DNA of 60,000 nt from Lineus longissimus (taxonomy: Eukaryota > Nemertea > Pilidiophora > Heteronemertea > Lineidae). Every line of letters starts with the position of its first letter. The first letter of the stretch is position 1. The DNA lies in NCBI RefSeq assembly GCF_910592395.1, contig NC_088314.1, positions 7,194,001-7,254,000 of the forward strand, in the 5' to 3' direction. Under the pieces are notes generated by a model. It did not search any database, was not told the DNA's origin, and was given only the letters and a program-made list of their open reading frames with translations. Positions 28,701-41,729 of this stretch are shown one piece after another. A program made the translations under genes and the position numbers.

Positions 28701-31700
28701 GTCGATAAGGAGGTTCTGTTCGTTTTCCATGTTCTGATCAGGCTTATTTACATTGACAGGCGATTTATTTTGAAAACCACTGGTAAAATATGCCAGAGTG
28801 TTCGTTTTCTAGATACTTTGCTAAAGATTAACAGCTACCCTGGTACGTTTGTCGAATATGTCAGTCAGTATTGAACTTATACTTATACATATCACTCTCC
28901 TTTGATGGTACATTTGGAAGTAAATGTATGAGACTGACTGACATCAAAAGAAAATGATATATTGTCAAGAATTAATCAAGTCTTTATTAATACTTGACAA
29001 TAATAAATTGTTTATATAACTATCGTATAGAAATGCCGATCTACAGACGTTGTTTTGCGAATTATTCATTCGTGAATAGAGGAGACTTTAGAATTGATGT
29101 TCCCCACTGGTAGGTCGGTATGCATATAGATTGTTGATCATTGCGCGGGAATTCATCCTACGGTACATCAACACGACCAGACATGCCAGATGTACAACCT
29201 CTCGAACACAGGAGTAGGGAAAGCAACATCAAGGATTTGACGAATCAAGAAAAAAGAAGTATGCATTAGGGAAAAGATTTGCCCTTCCCATCAGCCAAGC
29301 GCAATACTATTGACGTTACACAGTGATATAATGATATTACAAAAGTGAGTAATGGAACGACAATGCCGTCATTTCGATTACTGTTATCCTCACTAACGAC
29401 ATGCTAGCATCATCTTACAATCAACCGGATATAGCGTCGATGGGTGCTGATCCCTCTGATGATGCCATTACCCTAAGATGCGAAGACAAATGAATGTGAC
29501 ACTGATCGTTACCTCTGTAAGGCTTTTAATAACCGTTTACGGAGAAAGAAGAATTTGCGCGATCGACGTAGAAATACGATGTCAACATAAAAATAATCAG
29601 GTTTGACATACCGCTAGCGCTAGTTAGGATGTACGCAGTATTGCATTATTCGACGGCCGCGCCCCCTCCCATCTACAATTTGTCTGCTTGACTCAGATCT
29701 ATTATAATGAACCAGGGTATAAATCTAGCACGAAAAGAATTGGTATTCTGTCAACATTCCCATTTCCCTTTATAATCTCTATGCAAATCGAGACATTCTC
29801 ATTACCCATGTTGCACTATGATCCAAGTTGCCTGATTGAATGCTACAGCATGAACGACACACGCCTGCTAAGGACCAATATTGTATAGACACGCAATGCA
29901 TTACAATGAAAGGCACTTAACAAATTAGTCCGTACATGAACGTCTCCATTCAGGAGATAAAAAACAACAACATAATTACTGCATTAAAGTGGACATGAAA
30001 TTTGCGAAGAAGAAAAAATGTTTTAAGATTCAGACCTGAAACGTGATGTGAATCGTACTACAGGTTTTTACATGTAATGTAGACACAGATACGTGCAGAG
30101 AATACATGACACTGTAACCTTAAAACCTTTTCTTCACTGCGTATCAAACCGACTTTTATGTGGGACGATAGAAAGGCTGGTTGATATTCGCCCAGATGGC
30201 GTTTTAGAAAGATACCGACCAGCAACATAACAAGAATATAGATCGTCGATAATTGTATACAATGTATTGAGACGGTCAAGGTTGAGCATCCTGGTAAGAT
30301 TCTTAAGATTCTTGATTGAGATTATTCTATTGAGTCCAAATTGTATACGATTCGTGAGGTTTAAGATCTGTAACCAGGCTCCTACAAGATGCTTGGTACA
30401 ACATGATACACTCATTTACACCAAGAATGGATTCAACTGTACTTGTTTACGTGAGTACACGCCGTGTCGTTTTACGTGAAAAGGTCATGGAACCAAAGCA
30501 CCGCTGCAGTACTCCTTAGACGAGAACGCTGAAACTCCACAGTCAACCTGTATGCCTTCATTGGGCTCGTGTGGCAGTCACCGAAACAAGGTAATGTCAC
30601 ACTGACTGATTTCTTCACAAGGAAGAGGATGAACAGAGATAACATCCCGACCAACAACTTGGTGTAGTGAAAGGTAGTCAGAATGCTTCAGCAGTGCTGA
30701 AACTTACAGCAAGTGGCGGTGTGTCTTCAAGATAGATAATACCTCCATCACTTGCCAACCTTTTATCAAAGCAACGCAAAGCTTTCAACATCATTTACTT
30801 TATACCCTCCTATTGCTAACTATTAAGCGGCTTGCAAATGCGCAGTTTGTGTATTTTATAAATTAGTATTCCTCAGGCAATGAGATCAAATGTGTTAAAT
30901 ATCAAAAGACGCGTGGGTTTAAGTATAGGGGCAAGAAGATGAGCAGCTTAAGTACCAATATAGAAATCGTTTAAAGAGATGTCTTGTCTGCGAAATGTCT
31001 ACGAAATTCTTTGTGATTAGTATCATTGGGAATCGTCTGACCGAGCAGCTAGACTAATAATTTTTTTGGCGAGGAAACGTACCAGTGGGTTTCTTTAACG
31101 TATGTAATAAATAATCACGGTAGTAATTCGAATGAAATAAAGAAGAAATAAAAATCACCGTTTTCACTTTTATTTGACGTTGAAGATGAATTGATTTTTT
31201 TAATTTATTTGTTTTTGCTGTCAATGTAATCAACAATGAATTTCAGCAGAATGCATTCTCGTGATTTTTTTCGCCAAAATAGTCCTTGTACCGCTCTTCC
31301 TCAACACTGCAGGGGTGGGTACACACTGCCTCGACATACGCTCCGTTTACTTGATATCATCGTGTAATCGAATCCCACGAGTTTCAATAAACCTTCAATG
31401 GCAGACATAATGTGCTTTAGTCGTACGAAATGAAGACGAGTTGAATATCAAATAGGTTCGGAGGAAATTGAAACATAACGATGGGACAAATAGAATCAAT
31501 ATGATATCACTTGGGGAAGTGTCACTGGTGTGGAATTTGAATTTGTTTGAAGGGAGAGCATAGGCATTCCATGTCGTAGGCTAGCAATATATTTTAAATG
31601 TTAGCTTTTAATGAAGCCAGAGATGTCACATTTGTAGCCATACCGATTCAAATTTTGTCAAACTCAGTTTGTACACATGACCCGTTAATACGCAATGATT

Positions 31701-34700
31701 AATATGCCCTCATATACAGTGCAAAATCCTCTAGTGAACGAACGATACGGCATCGAGCAGTAATAAGCGTTCTTGACCGCATTAAAAATAATGGTAGCAC
31801 AAGATTAGAAAAAAACGACTTCCACCAAAACCTTGGCAATCCTTAAGAATTCCTATTTACTAGATTCGTTAAAATCGCATGAACCCTCTTGAGCTGCGAG
31901 CGCCCTTTAAAATAATGATGTCAATGAAATGTCAGTGGCTGAAAGGGTGATTGCATTATGCAGAACCTTTCCTTGTAACACTTTGAATGAGCTGCATCTC
32001 TTTAAAGATTTATGGAAGTCGTGACTCTGGCATGCTTTTTGGTCAAACAGCATGTAGAGGGTCTTCGACAGTTCACGACAATTTAGGTTGCTCTTTAGAT
32101 GTCTTTAGCTTCCAAAGCGCCCATTTGTTCATTTTTCGAGTTATTGCTGTCATTAAGTGCATTATTTCGTACAACGTTATGCTCTTCTATTTGCTATAAT
32201 ACTATATCTGATGTTAGTTTGCATAGCTGACTAATTTCATCAATACAAGTGAACACATAAAAAGAATAAGTTGCATGTGAAAGTAATACCTTGCCAATAG
32301 TGTTGTTACAAAAGGAGATACGAAGATGATGCCGACCGAATGCACACTGCAATGCACGTGATAACTAAAGCGCACGCAAGGTCACACCGTTATTAGTGTT
32401 GTGCCGTTGTCAGCAACATCAAACGTTCGATAACTCGACGTCCATCCTTTGAAATATTAAATCTTAAGTAATTACTGTTTCCCGGGGCCGCTGGCCGCTC
32501 GAAAGTGGTTGACATTTACGTGGCACACAGGGCTTCATGTGTACATTTCAGCGTATCTCGAACTGTTGTTAACCATTGATGGAAGTTGTTAATACATTCT
32601 GAAAGATGATTTCACGGTGCAGAGAATAGTAATAATGCACACATTTAGCTTTGATATCCCTTTAAAAGAAATTGCTCTTGAGCCCAAAACGCTGAGATTC
32701 CTGATGATAATAAAGCGTTCCAGATTCCTGGCCCTTACGCGTCCAAGTCTACAGAGTTCATTTTGGTTGCTTGGATGAAATATATAACATGCATGAATTT
32801 AAAAAATATATTGCTAGCTTATCAACGATATAACATTGCTGAAACTGATATGTTGTTTCAAAGGTGCATTTGCCGTAGTAAAAATGACTTCGTTGGCAAT
32901 CATTATCGACATACATGTGCTAAGAAAGGTTTTCTTAGCAGTATATCCAGAGAGTGTTGATTCGAAAACTTCGATATCACGATAACAAAGTACACCTATT
33001 GCTGTAAAAGCGTTAACAGATACTGCATCGCCATGACAGTGGGGGATGGAAGTGGTTTTTCAACCGGGTCGGTGACTCTTGTCAACAACTCATGCCACAA
33101 TAACACCGGAATTACGTGTTTTTGACATGTTTAAAACACCACAGCTTTCACCCAGCAACAATGATAGATTTTTTGTTGAAAACGTTCCAAAAAGGTTGGT
33201 ATATACATGCATTACAAGTTCTCCGGGTTCTTTGTCGGAGCAAAATATGTCTTACACGGTCCCGACTTCATCAAATGGCACGCTGATTAAAGGAGCAAGA
33301 CATACCTGCTGGTTATAACTCCCAGCTGGATTCTCTGTTCGACAACTCAAAATATGTTTTTCATGGTTCCGTCATTGAGTCACAGCGTAATTACATGCGG
33401 GAGATGGATGGGTGAAAATACTAGCTGCTTCTAGCTTCGCTCGAATCGAATCCATGTTTTCCAAGATGAAAAAAGTACTCTCACCTGCCTCTGTCTTTCC
33501 CCCGCTATGCACCTAATCTTTCACTTGCCAACATTGCTTCGCTTGAATACTTTAAGGACCAAGTTCATTCCACTTCTTTAATTCCACATGGCCCACAGGA
33601 AATTAATTTTATAGACATAATGGCAGTGCCGTCACTTCACAAGCCGTTGCGATGAAACTTTTATTTCGGTAACAGCATCGTTGTGATTTATGCTCAAAGC
33701 CTACTTAAGTAACTGTAAAATTCAAATTCAAGTTAAAATCTCAAACTTTTAACGGAAACACCTGTCCTTTAAGAATTAACCTGATTATGAACCGCGCGCT
33801 AGCAAACTTATGAAAATTGGCAAAAGGTTCCGCGGTAATTTAGACTTTTGCTCACCTGGGCAACAGCATCCTGGTGGATTTGAAATAAATTAACTGCCGG
33901 CTAGTCAATTAAACGAGCATTCCCGAGCGTTCGTATGAATCATATGTGTTGAAGTTTGCAGATATACGTTCAGAAGCTGCGGCGTAATTTTCTTTGATAC
34001 TTTTTCAGTCTTTCATGACAGAGTTAATATAATCTGAATGCCAATTTCATAGTATGTGGTTCGTTCGTAAAATTGTTTACCTCAAATGTCCTGCTGGTTA
34101 TTATCAGAAATAAAAGGGAGAGAAAATGGGACCCGTGTTTCAAACCCAGCTTTATCGATATGAGAGTTAAGCAGGCGAATTCCTGCTCGTTACCTAAAAC
34201 ATTCCCGAGATATTAGGTGTAAGCATTCGCAAACTTGATTATTTTTGTTTGGGCTGCCGCAGTCGGTACTTGAAAATGAAATAGCTAACCTGAGCACGAG
34301 CAAATTGAGGTACAAATACCTCATCAAACATCTCACCGGCATATTTTCGCCATGAGCAGCCACAGTTCGGCGCAGCACGCGCACCGAATATTAATTCTCG
34401 AGCAATCGTAATTTGAAGCCCCCGGGGTCTACTGTGGAGCCCTTCTATTCGCTGGCAATGACTTTGTTTCCGTATCACAAGGAAATTTGTTTTTTTTTAA
34501 AGAAGGTAATGGAATGGCTAATGTTCTCATTTGGAGACCGTTAGCATTCAGAAACCATTTTATCTCCAACAATATTCGACCTTTGATGGATTGGTGTTTA
34601 TTTTGAGATTCTGGATAAATCGCCCTCATCTGACGTTGAACGGTTTGTAGTTATTTATGCGCAATCACGACAATGTCCTCTCACTGGCCAAATGACGTAT

Positions 34701-34890
34701 GGACTATTATGAGCTTTGACAGAAAAAAATTATTGCTGCTCATTACGTGAAAGCGCTGTGGACAGCGCGTCGCAAGCATAATCTTGCTGCCACAGACAGG
34801 AAAAACAGTCCAATGGTTGCATCATTTGTTTATATTGAGGGTGGAGAAATACACATCTAATGCCACCAGTGAATAGCCGATATGAAATCA
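22745..34890. other. Non-coding stretch, no gene recognised
   Basis: I find no complete gene. Near 25893 the sequence GGGGCCCGGTTGCTCAAAAC resembles the ends of short invertebrate DNA repeats, but no inverse partner was seen. A short hairpin lies at 28961-29001. Other open frames lack conserved spacing, signal peptides or paired splice signals that I can trust. Confidence 0.4.
28961..29001. repeat. Short inverted repeat (16-bp arms)
   Basis: The arm ATTGTCAAGAATTAAT (28961-28976) is matched by the inverse of ATTAATACTTGACAAT (28986-29001) with one mismatch, around a 9-base loop. It is AT-rich and lies in non-coding DNA. It could be the remnant of a small foldback element or a chance AT-rich hairpin. 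Confidence 0.45.
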
Positions 34891-34894
34891 TGTT

Positions 34895-34982
34895 GAAATA
34901 ACTCGAGGGTTTTTTCACCGGCTAAAAAATCTCTAAGGGGTACATATTTGTATTAGCTGAACCTTTATATTTTTAAGAATGT
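34895..34982 (-). repeat. Solo end of the CACTCTTA dispersed repeat family
   Basis: Read on the minus strand from 34982, ACATTCTTAAAAATATAAAGG followed by TTCAGCTAATACAAATATG and CCCCTTAGAGATTTTTTAG matches the ends and subterminal parts of the repeat at 17148-17330 (shared TTAGCTAA-like and AAAACCTCTAAG-like pieces). It is an isolated, decayed copy. Confidence 0.4.
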
Positions 34983-34989
34983 TCGCAAT

Positions 34990-37960
34990 AATCTGCATCA
35001 GCTTGAAATAGACAATGGGAATAGATACCGCGATGTTTGGATTACTTCGAATGACCCTATTAACCTGACAGTAGAGTGCGACGGGAATGTCCACATGATA
35101 AAAGACTTCTAAGTGTGCTACGAATCGAACTAATGAAAAAGCTTTTAGAGTTCCGCAAAAAGTTCACCAACGACATCAATTCGTAAAAAGCAATCACTGA
35201 TAGTAGTTGCGCCGCGGAATAATGGGTCTCTGAGCTTAGCGAAACTGCATGGCACTGTTCATGCTCTGACGAAATCAGCGGGAAGTAATGGGCGTTAACG
35301 TTACTGATGAATACGGAATTCAAATTTAAAGTGCAGTTTCATCATGTTTTAAGTTTATTTATTACTGGATGCATTGCATTTCACTGTGTGAACGCAAGAC
35401 ATACGGTAGTAAACTTCAATTGCACGTACTTTTACCTCCAAAGCAGACATTTAAATATACATTTAAAAATACACAAAGAAATGTTTATTCTGTAGCTTAC
35501 GGTGGCTGTGAAAGGATATCACACCGATGTAGCTTAGCCAATATGCTCTCTAGATTTGCCTATACGTTGGTAGGACCCGCGTTATTGTTTCTAGACTCCC
35601 AAGGCCCGCCCTTCGTCGAGTCCAGGTATATGACTAAACCAGCAATGTGGACCAGATCGCTTCGACATACTATCGCCGCGATAAGCAATAAAAGGATCAC
35701 TCGTCAGCAGGTAAATCCCGACAATCGCTCGTCTTTGGGCGCTTTATAAGGACTATCGTCGTATTCCCCAAAATTCACAATTTTGTCCAGCCCTTACGTT
35801 TTCGTCAACTTATCCTCGTAATATCTTTGGAAGACAATTAGGTGCAGAATGCGCCCCGCTAGAAAGAATACAGACACCATACAGGTATTTCAGATTTGTT
35901 GTTATGAAAACTGCTCGCGCCTGACAACCAAAATATGTGAATGCAGGCGACAGGATGAGAAGAGTATGATATCAGCATTTCCCGGCCCTCCCACGACCGA
36001 GCATATCATATTTGCAATACTTAAGGAGGACATTGAATCAAAGTTACTCACCAGTGAACTGTATTCCTGGGCACAAAGCCGCGAACAAAACCATCAGCAG
36101 TTAAATCCACCAATCTTACTATTCCACCTGCTGCGTTCTCCGTTATCCTAAGATTCAACTGAACCATCCGAAGACAAAATCCGAACTGAAGCGTCTGCGA
36201 AGCGCTTGTAAACGGCTCGGGTAATACTATCACTAATATGAACTGGTTTTATCGATAGTCAGTGGTAGCGGTCACGCAGCATCGGTAGAGCAACAGTGAA
36301 CAGTGTTTAGTATGATATAGTACCCTTCTCTCTTGGCTCTGATATGACTTGGGTCATGCGATGAAGACAAATATCACAATCGCGACAGTTTCAAAAGATC
36401 TGCCTCAACGTGGTGATTGTTCCGCGAAAAAATTGTTAGACAATAACATAGATCGAGTTGCGAAGGTCTTCCGTTTCACAATCTACATGTAAATGTAAGG
36501 CAGATGATACGTAAGAAAGTATTATTCGCCTTTTCGTAGTTCGAAATTAAGAGAGTAGTCTTAACTTTGTGTAGGATTGCCAAGTCAAAATGCGGATCCA
36601 GAGTTGCAGTGCTATAAGGAGGGACGAAATGAAATTTCAAGGCAATGATAACCTTCACCAGAAGTCGACATGTAAGTCAATAGCAAACAGATACATTGTA
36701 TTAAGCGCCGCGCTTACAGAAAGTCTTTCTTTGAGACACAGAGCATCAGCAGCAAATTTGACTTGTCATACGCGACTATTTACATGGCACTTACCAACCT
36801 CGCAACCAAGTCGATCAATCACTTCAGGCTCTAATGTCGGTGGAGCCATTAGCTGTTGAGTACGTTCAAGTCTGATCTCTGGAAGTAGGGTTAAAGATAT
36901 CTGTAAGTGTTGGTCATTCGAATGCTCTCTCGGCCATCTGGTAGCGGAAACTGGGTTGGGATGAATGATAGGTCGCCGAGATGAGATATATTTGAATGTA
37001 TCAATTGGTACATGTATCTGTGTGCGTTGAGTGAGAAGAAAACGGTGGTCAACGGGTCAGACCAAAGTCGCCAAATGGAGCATGTTTCCATTTGGACTGT
37101 TTCCCCTTATTGTTTAGGCAACACTTCATGGAAGTGACATGTGTTATCTGTGTTCATTTGAAAAGTCCTCGACTCTTCACCTGACAAATGGTGCAGGTTC
37201 CTGTCCCATATCAACCTTTGACATCCTATTTTCTTGTCCTTTTATTCTGTCATGTTCACATTTCAACAAAGTCACACCGCATATTAACTTCACCTTGTGC
37301 TATCGGTGAACCCGTTGAGAGAAACAAGGCCAGCTTCTTCTTGTTCAAAGTAGCAATCCTGTCGTGCCATAGTCTGGCAAATGAAAAAAAAGTTATTGAC
37401 TTGACCTTTAAGAAACGAGCGGGTACACTCTTCATGAAAGGCTCCCGATTTTGAGGAAGACGTCAAGTTTAGGTTTTTCATCACTGCGAAGCCCAAGCAT
37501 GTGGCATTAGCACCGAGTGCTGCGTATCCCGTTTCGTGCCAGGCAGAATGCGAATTGATTCTTTCTTGAAGAAATAGCTTTACCATTTTAGAAAGCTGTA
37601 TATCATTATTAGCCAATTAGATGGCAAAACTTGTTTACCTTGCATGAAACATCGCTGACTCAAAGCAATTTATCAAACGATACACCAAATGACCAAGAGA
37701 TTAAAAATGCGAAAAAAGATAAGCTACGGTGCTAGAATTCGCACCTTCTGTAATAGAGATGGTGGAAAAAGAAAATGAGAAGACCAGCTAATTATCTCTC
37801 AGACAAAATACTAGTCGAACAGATGGGCGGCCGATATTACGGATCAGACAATGTATGGTACGAATAAAGACAAGCAAACACTTCCACTGAGTATTTCTTC
37901 ATATCACTTGCCATCGTCTCTATGCTCTCTTACAATGTATGTTCACTACAGTTTAGTGCG
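34990..37960. other. Mostly non-coding stretch with one candidate exon
   Basis: There is no complete gene. The only exon-like item is the minus-strand block 36052-36158 described separately. Overlapping frames at 37188-37616 on both strands lack a recognisable domain and are not called. Confidence 0.35.
36052..36158 (-). other. Candidate orphan exon with strong GTGAGT donor
   Basis: On the minus strand, a plausible acceptor (pyrimidine-rich TTTTGTCTTCGGATGGTTCAG) is followed by an open block reading LNLRITENAAGGIVRLVDLT then ADGFVRGFVPRNTVH. The block ends at CACTG followed by GTGAGTAAC, close to a consensus splice donor. I do not recognise the peptide and did not find matching exons upstream or downstream, so this is only a candidate. 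Confidence 0.2.
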
Positions 37961-37962
37961 TT

Positions 37963-38010
37963 CACTCTTAGAGATATAGGTTTTTGATCTTCGATTTGAA
38001 TTGATGACGT
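37963..38010 (+). repeat. Solo end of the CACTCTTA dispersed repeat family
   Basis: CACTCTTAGAGATATAGG followed by TTTTTGATCTTCGATTTGAATT is a copy of the terminal motif seen at 17148, 18696, 34982 and 41898. No inverse partner lies close by on the right except the copy at 41898, which is inside an intron of a gene, so a single element spanning both is unlikely. Confidence 0.4.
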
Positions 38011-41000
38011 CAACCGAGAAAAAACAAATCCCCTCGTTCCGTTATCGTGCACGGATCATAATCGGAACCTCCCTATTGCCATAAAAAGGCGAGGCTGTTT
38101 ATGTGGCACATCAGATATGCACTATCAATTTTCATCATCTAATAGCTGCCATCCCGATGCCCCAATTTTGCGGCCACAAAATAAACGACCAACGATATTA
38201 GATACTTTCAATTCTGTCTGCCTATTGTAATGCAAACTCATCTATCTGGTCTCGGAAATTAGGAAATACGGCATTCATCTTCTTCGACATTAGTCAGGTC
38301 ATGATGATTGATGAACTCTAGAATCAGTGGGAAGTGAAATCAGTATGGCATCTTTTGAACTCCTGCGCAGTCCCGGAACAAGATTATTGACGACCTCGCT
38401 CCGTATGGTCATCTGCCACTACAGGCCGCCATTTTGTTTCACCCACTCCATAATTCTTGAATTAGATCACCAACGCGTGAAAATGCCAGAATGATGTCGA
38501 TTTATCAGCCCTGAATTAACTGATACATAATTTGAAAAGATACAGTCTTTCAGTTCCAGGGTTTCTGTCTGCAGGTCATCCCCCCCCCCCCTTTGAAGAG
38601 TTTTCTAAAATTTGTACACGATCTCTGAGCAAGTCCTACAGAGTGAGGTCATTTGGTCGCATACACGCTTCCAAACGACGCAATGTAGATACGCCAGCAA
38701 CACAAGGAGGCTAGGGAGGTGTTCGGAACGTAAGGAATGATCACCGCGTACATGGAACATGACGTAGGTTGGAGAAATGTCTTGATTAATGCATCTTTCC
38801 AGTTCGTCGCCTCTAATCAAGAAATTCCCAAAGGTGCCTGAAACTTCGAGCGATGTGGCTAAGGAGAAGTTAATGGTAACTGGTTTCCGACTGGCGGTTC
38901 TATAAGTGTCAGTAAAACCCATTACCGTGCGTGAAAAGGCTGTTGAAGCAGAGAAAGGGAGGACTTTTGAGGATTGATTTTGTTCTGTTGTGGGAGCTTC
39001 TGTAGTCGATTACGAATCTCAAATTCTAACGTCGGTAAACAGCCGAGATGTCCGAGGGACTTCATGATCTAATGGTTCGACGCACCTCCGTCCAAAATTA
39101 AGATTTATTTCCGTCCGCGCTATAGTCATATCGCATCGTCTTCGTGGAGAATGACTACTACCCATCCAATACTCTTACAAACACAATGAAAAGAAACTCT
39201 TGTTATGTGTTCCGTCGTGTTTTTCATAGTTCGCAAAACGACCTGTTTTCTTTGCCTAACTTCCGACTTTTGCCATCAACCGGAAATTAAAGTCACTTCC
39301 TGTGCCTGAAAGAAGAGGCGGATAAGCCGACTCGACTAAACGAAGTTGACTACCGTGAAAAAGAAGAAGACACATTTAGCCTTGCAATATGAACTAGCGC
39401 TACAAAGTATCTATGCTATTAAAATGGTTTGTTGGTTGATTACCTCGTATGCAAACTTATCCCATCTCACAGTAAAATATGATTGTAAGTCCTTAGCGCT
39501 TTTAATGTAACATTCTTAAAGTGCTTTCACTTATTACCTATTATCATTTTTGTCATTACCGGTAAGCTAATATTGTTAACGGCTCAATAATTTTAACTAC
39601 ATCGACAGAGCAGCTGTCGAGTTAGTTTTCTGCCAATAAAGAGTGGTGTGAATTTCTGATAGATATGGCAATATGGATTTATCGCGGCCAAGTGTGCCAC
39701 AAAATCTTTGGTTTGAGTGCCAGCCTAATCAACAGGGGCCATGTCTTCAACGTTTGACAGGACCGCTACTAATCTCTGTGGCCCAGACATTCCACGCTGT
39801 TGTGTTGTTCTCTCCATGTTGGAGCTTTGGCAACACGCTGCCAGTCGAATGACTACACCGGAATATACCGCAATAAGACTCAGCCGAATCTTTTCTCACA
39901 CTAAAGGCCGAGTGTATTGCACTCTTTACACACCTCAATTTCACCAGTCAGGTTGGGCGGGTCAATTGTACTGGAAATTTATTCCCCGCTCTACGATATA
40001 TTGATTGGGCACTGTGACTTAGGTGTAAGCATTACACTTCCGGTAAAGGCCGGATTCCACAAAATCGCCACGGCTGGGTCGAAGTAGCAAACAATAGGAA
40101 GAAAACCGCTGTTTCCTTGATTAACTGCTGCTGTGGAATGCAACCAACACCCGTTTGCATACTAAACAATCACCACAGCTCACATTTCCGCTAATCCGTA
40201 TTTTGACGGGTTGTCATATCAAAGATCGAAAACGAGGAAATTGATTGCGAATATGATAGATTTTCTGTCATACTCTTACGATGGTCCTGACTGCTGGCAG
40301 AGACGAAGGATGATGATAGAACAGCCACAATATATCATGGATTTGGTTCTTTGATGCCTGCTGTAACCATTATCTAGCTGATTTGGCGTAGGGTCCCGAC
40401 TTTTATCCCCGCCAAATGGCTGGACCCTGTTGGCTTAGGCCTACATGTTGGCGCACCTCTTACTACTCTATAGGTCCGTGTTCTGGATAAAAAGCTTGTA
40501 CACTCATCAATAAAACTAGTGCTTTTTGTCATACCGATCGTCTGAAACAGTTATTGATAAAAAGTATGTTATGAAATGTGTACTTAGAGTTGGTGTATTG
40601 CCTTAAATTCCCCTGGAGACTCTTTGAAGAAAGCTTTCTTTGACTGGCCGGCACCATGACCTATACTTTGACTTATAGTAATTTGGATTGACAAAATTCG
40701 TAAAGAAAGACACAATCAAATATTTTGCTCCAACTGTTGGTGATGGTTGCCCACTTCCGTTCACCGATTCGGCCGAAGACTCTGCGATCATTCCTGCAAG
40801 ATATGTGATGCCTCTTCTACTAATCTGTGCCCTAATAGCCCGACCCGAGGGAGGCAATTCCGATTTGTTGTAATATCAGAAGTCGTCTAATATGATTCAG
40901 CAGATATATACACTGGACTCATCTCAAATCAATTACATGGCGCCGCCGCCGGCTGATTCTAATCACAGGAATCGACTCTTACATTTGCCGCAATATATCC

Positions 41001-41427
41001 CATCAAGTCGTAAGAATGACCAGGGTCGCTTCGGGTAATCACTCGGACACGTTCTCGGCAGACCGAAAAGGTTAGACATCTGAATATCATGTTTATCGCC
41101 CAATCATGCAGTCACACTGTGCCACCGTGTCTTATGAAATTATAGCCAGGATGCCAGGCAATGAGGTGCGATAGTATTCAGATTCTTTACTCGCAACTAA
41201 ATGCTTCTGTTCTGTGAAACCACATCCTCATGAAATCGGATGCTAATGTTCGCTTCTTCAGCCCTCCACACAAACCTCCTTAGACGTTTCCCCTCGGCGG
41301 CTTAAGAACCGGTGCCCAGCCAAATGGGCCAATCAAACCCCTCCTTACAAAATAAACGAATTTCCTGGTCGCGTGACTACAAATGGTAGTAAACAACTTA
41401 TTAGCAACAAGAGCAATAAGAGTAGTA
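38011..41427. other. Non-coding stretch downstream of the minus-strand gene
   Basis: I recognise no gene. A poly-C run of about 13 bases lies at 38579-38591. Open frames on both strands at 40603-40873 overlap each other and carry no recognisable domain. The right edge is the 3' flank of the PAN-domain gene that ends at 41461. Confidence 0.4.
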
Positions 41428-41437
41428 TTTATTTATT
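41428..41437 (-). terminator. Polyadenylation signals (overlapping AATAAA)
   Basis: On the minus strand AATAAATAAA occurs 24 to 33 bases after the stop codon of the PAN-domain gene, giving two overlapping AATAAA hexamers. The spacing implies a short 3' untranslated region and supports the assignment of the terminal exon. Confidence 0.65.
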
Positions 41438-41460
41438 CTAAGTGTGTGGTTATATAGTTC

Positions 41461-41729
41461 CTACATGACAACTGAACATTTCTCCACTGGCTTCACCCAA
41501 GTCATAGCTCGCCCACGGCCCGTGTATTCTTCCAAATCGATCCCTCCTTGAGGTAGGCGGTAAAGCTTGCACTCTTTCCTCATGGCCGAAGTAAATGTTG
41601 CGGCAACGCACTCAGCAGATTTCACGCATCTCATGACGCAGTCCGCTTTACCGACTTTTGGTACATCGTAAGGTTGAGCTCCCTTTAAACTCTTATATAA
41701 GTAGGCAGTGAGGGAGTCACAACTAGGAC
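41461..41729 (-). CDS. Exon 5 of minus-strand PAN gene: third PAN-like module and stop
   Basis: The exon starts after TTGTTTAAG in phase 1 and reads GPSCDSLTAYLYKSLKGA, then DVPKVGKADCVMRCVKSAEC, then VAATFTSAMRKECKLYRL, and ends VEKCSVVM before TAG. The ADCVMRCVKSAECVAATF string matches the PAN/apple core. It contains no long ATG-initiated frame, so it is easily overlooked. AATAAA signals follow shortly after. Confidence 0.8.

Noticed and set aside
35369-35749. 126-codon plus-strand frame
   Set aside because: It has no domain-like sequence, overlaps another unrelated frame, and lacks supporting signals.
37188-37616. Overlapping open frames on both strands, with a Cys-containing minus frame suggestive of an extracellular exon
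   Set aside because: The cysteine spacing does not fit PAN or any module I know, and no consistent splice sites flank it.
38579-38591. Poly-C run
   Set aside because: Simple homopolymer with no associated structure.
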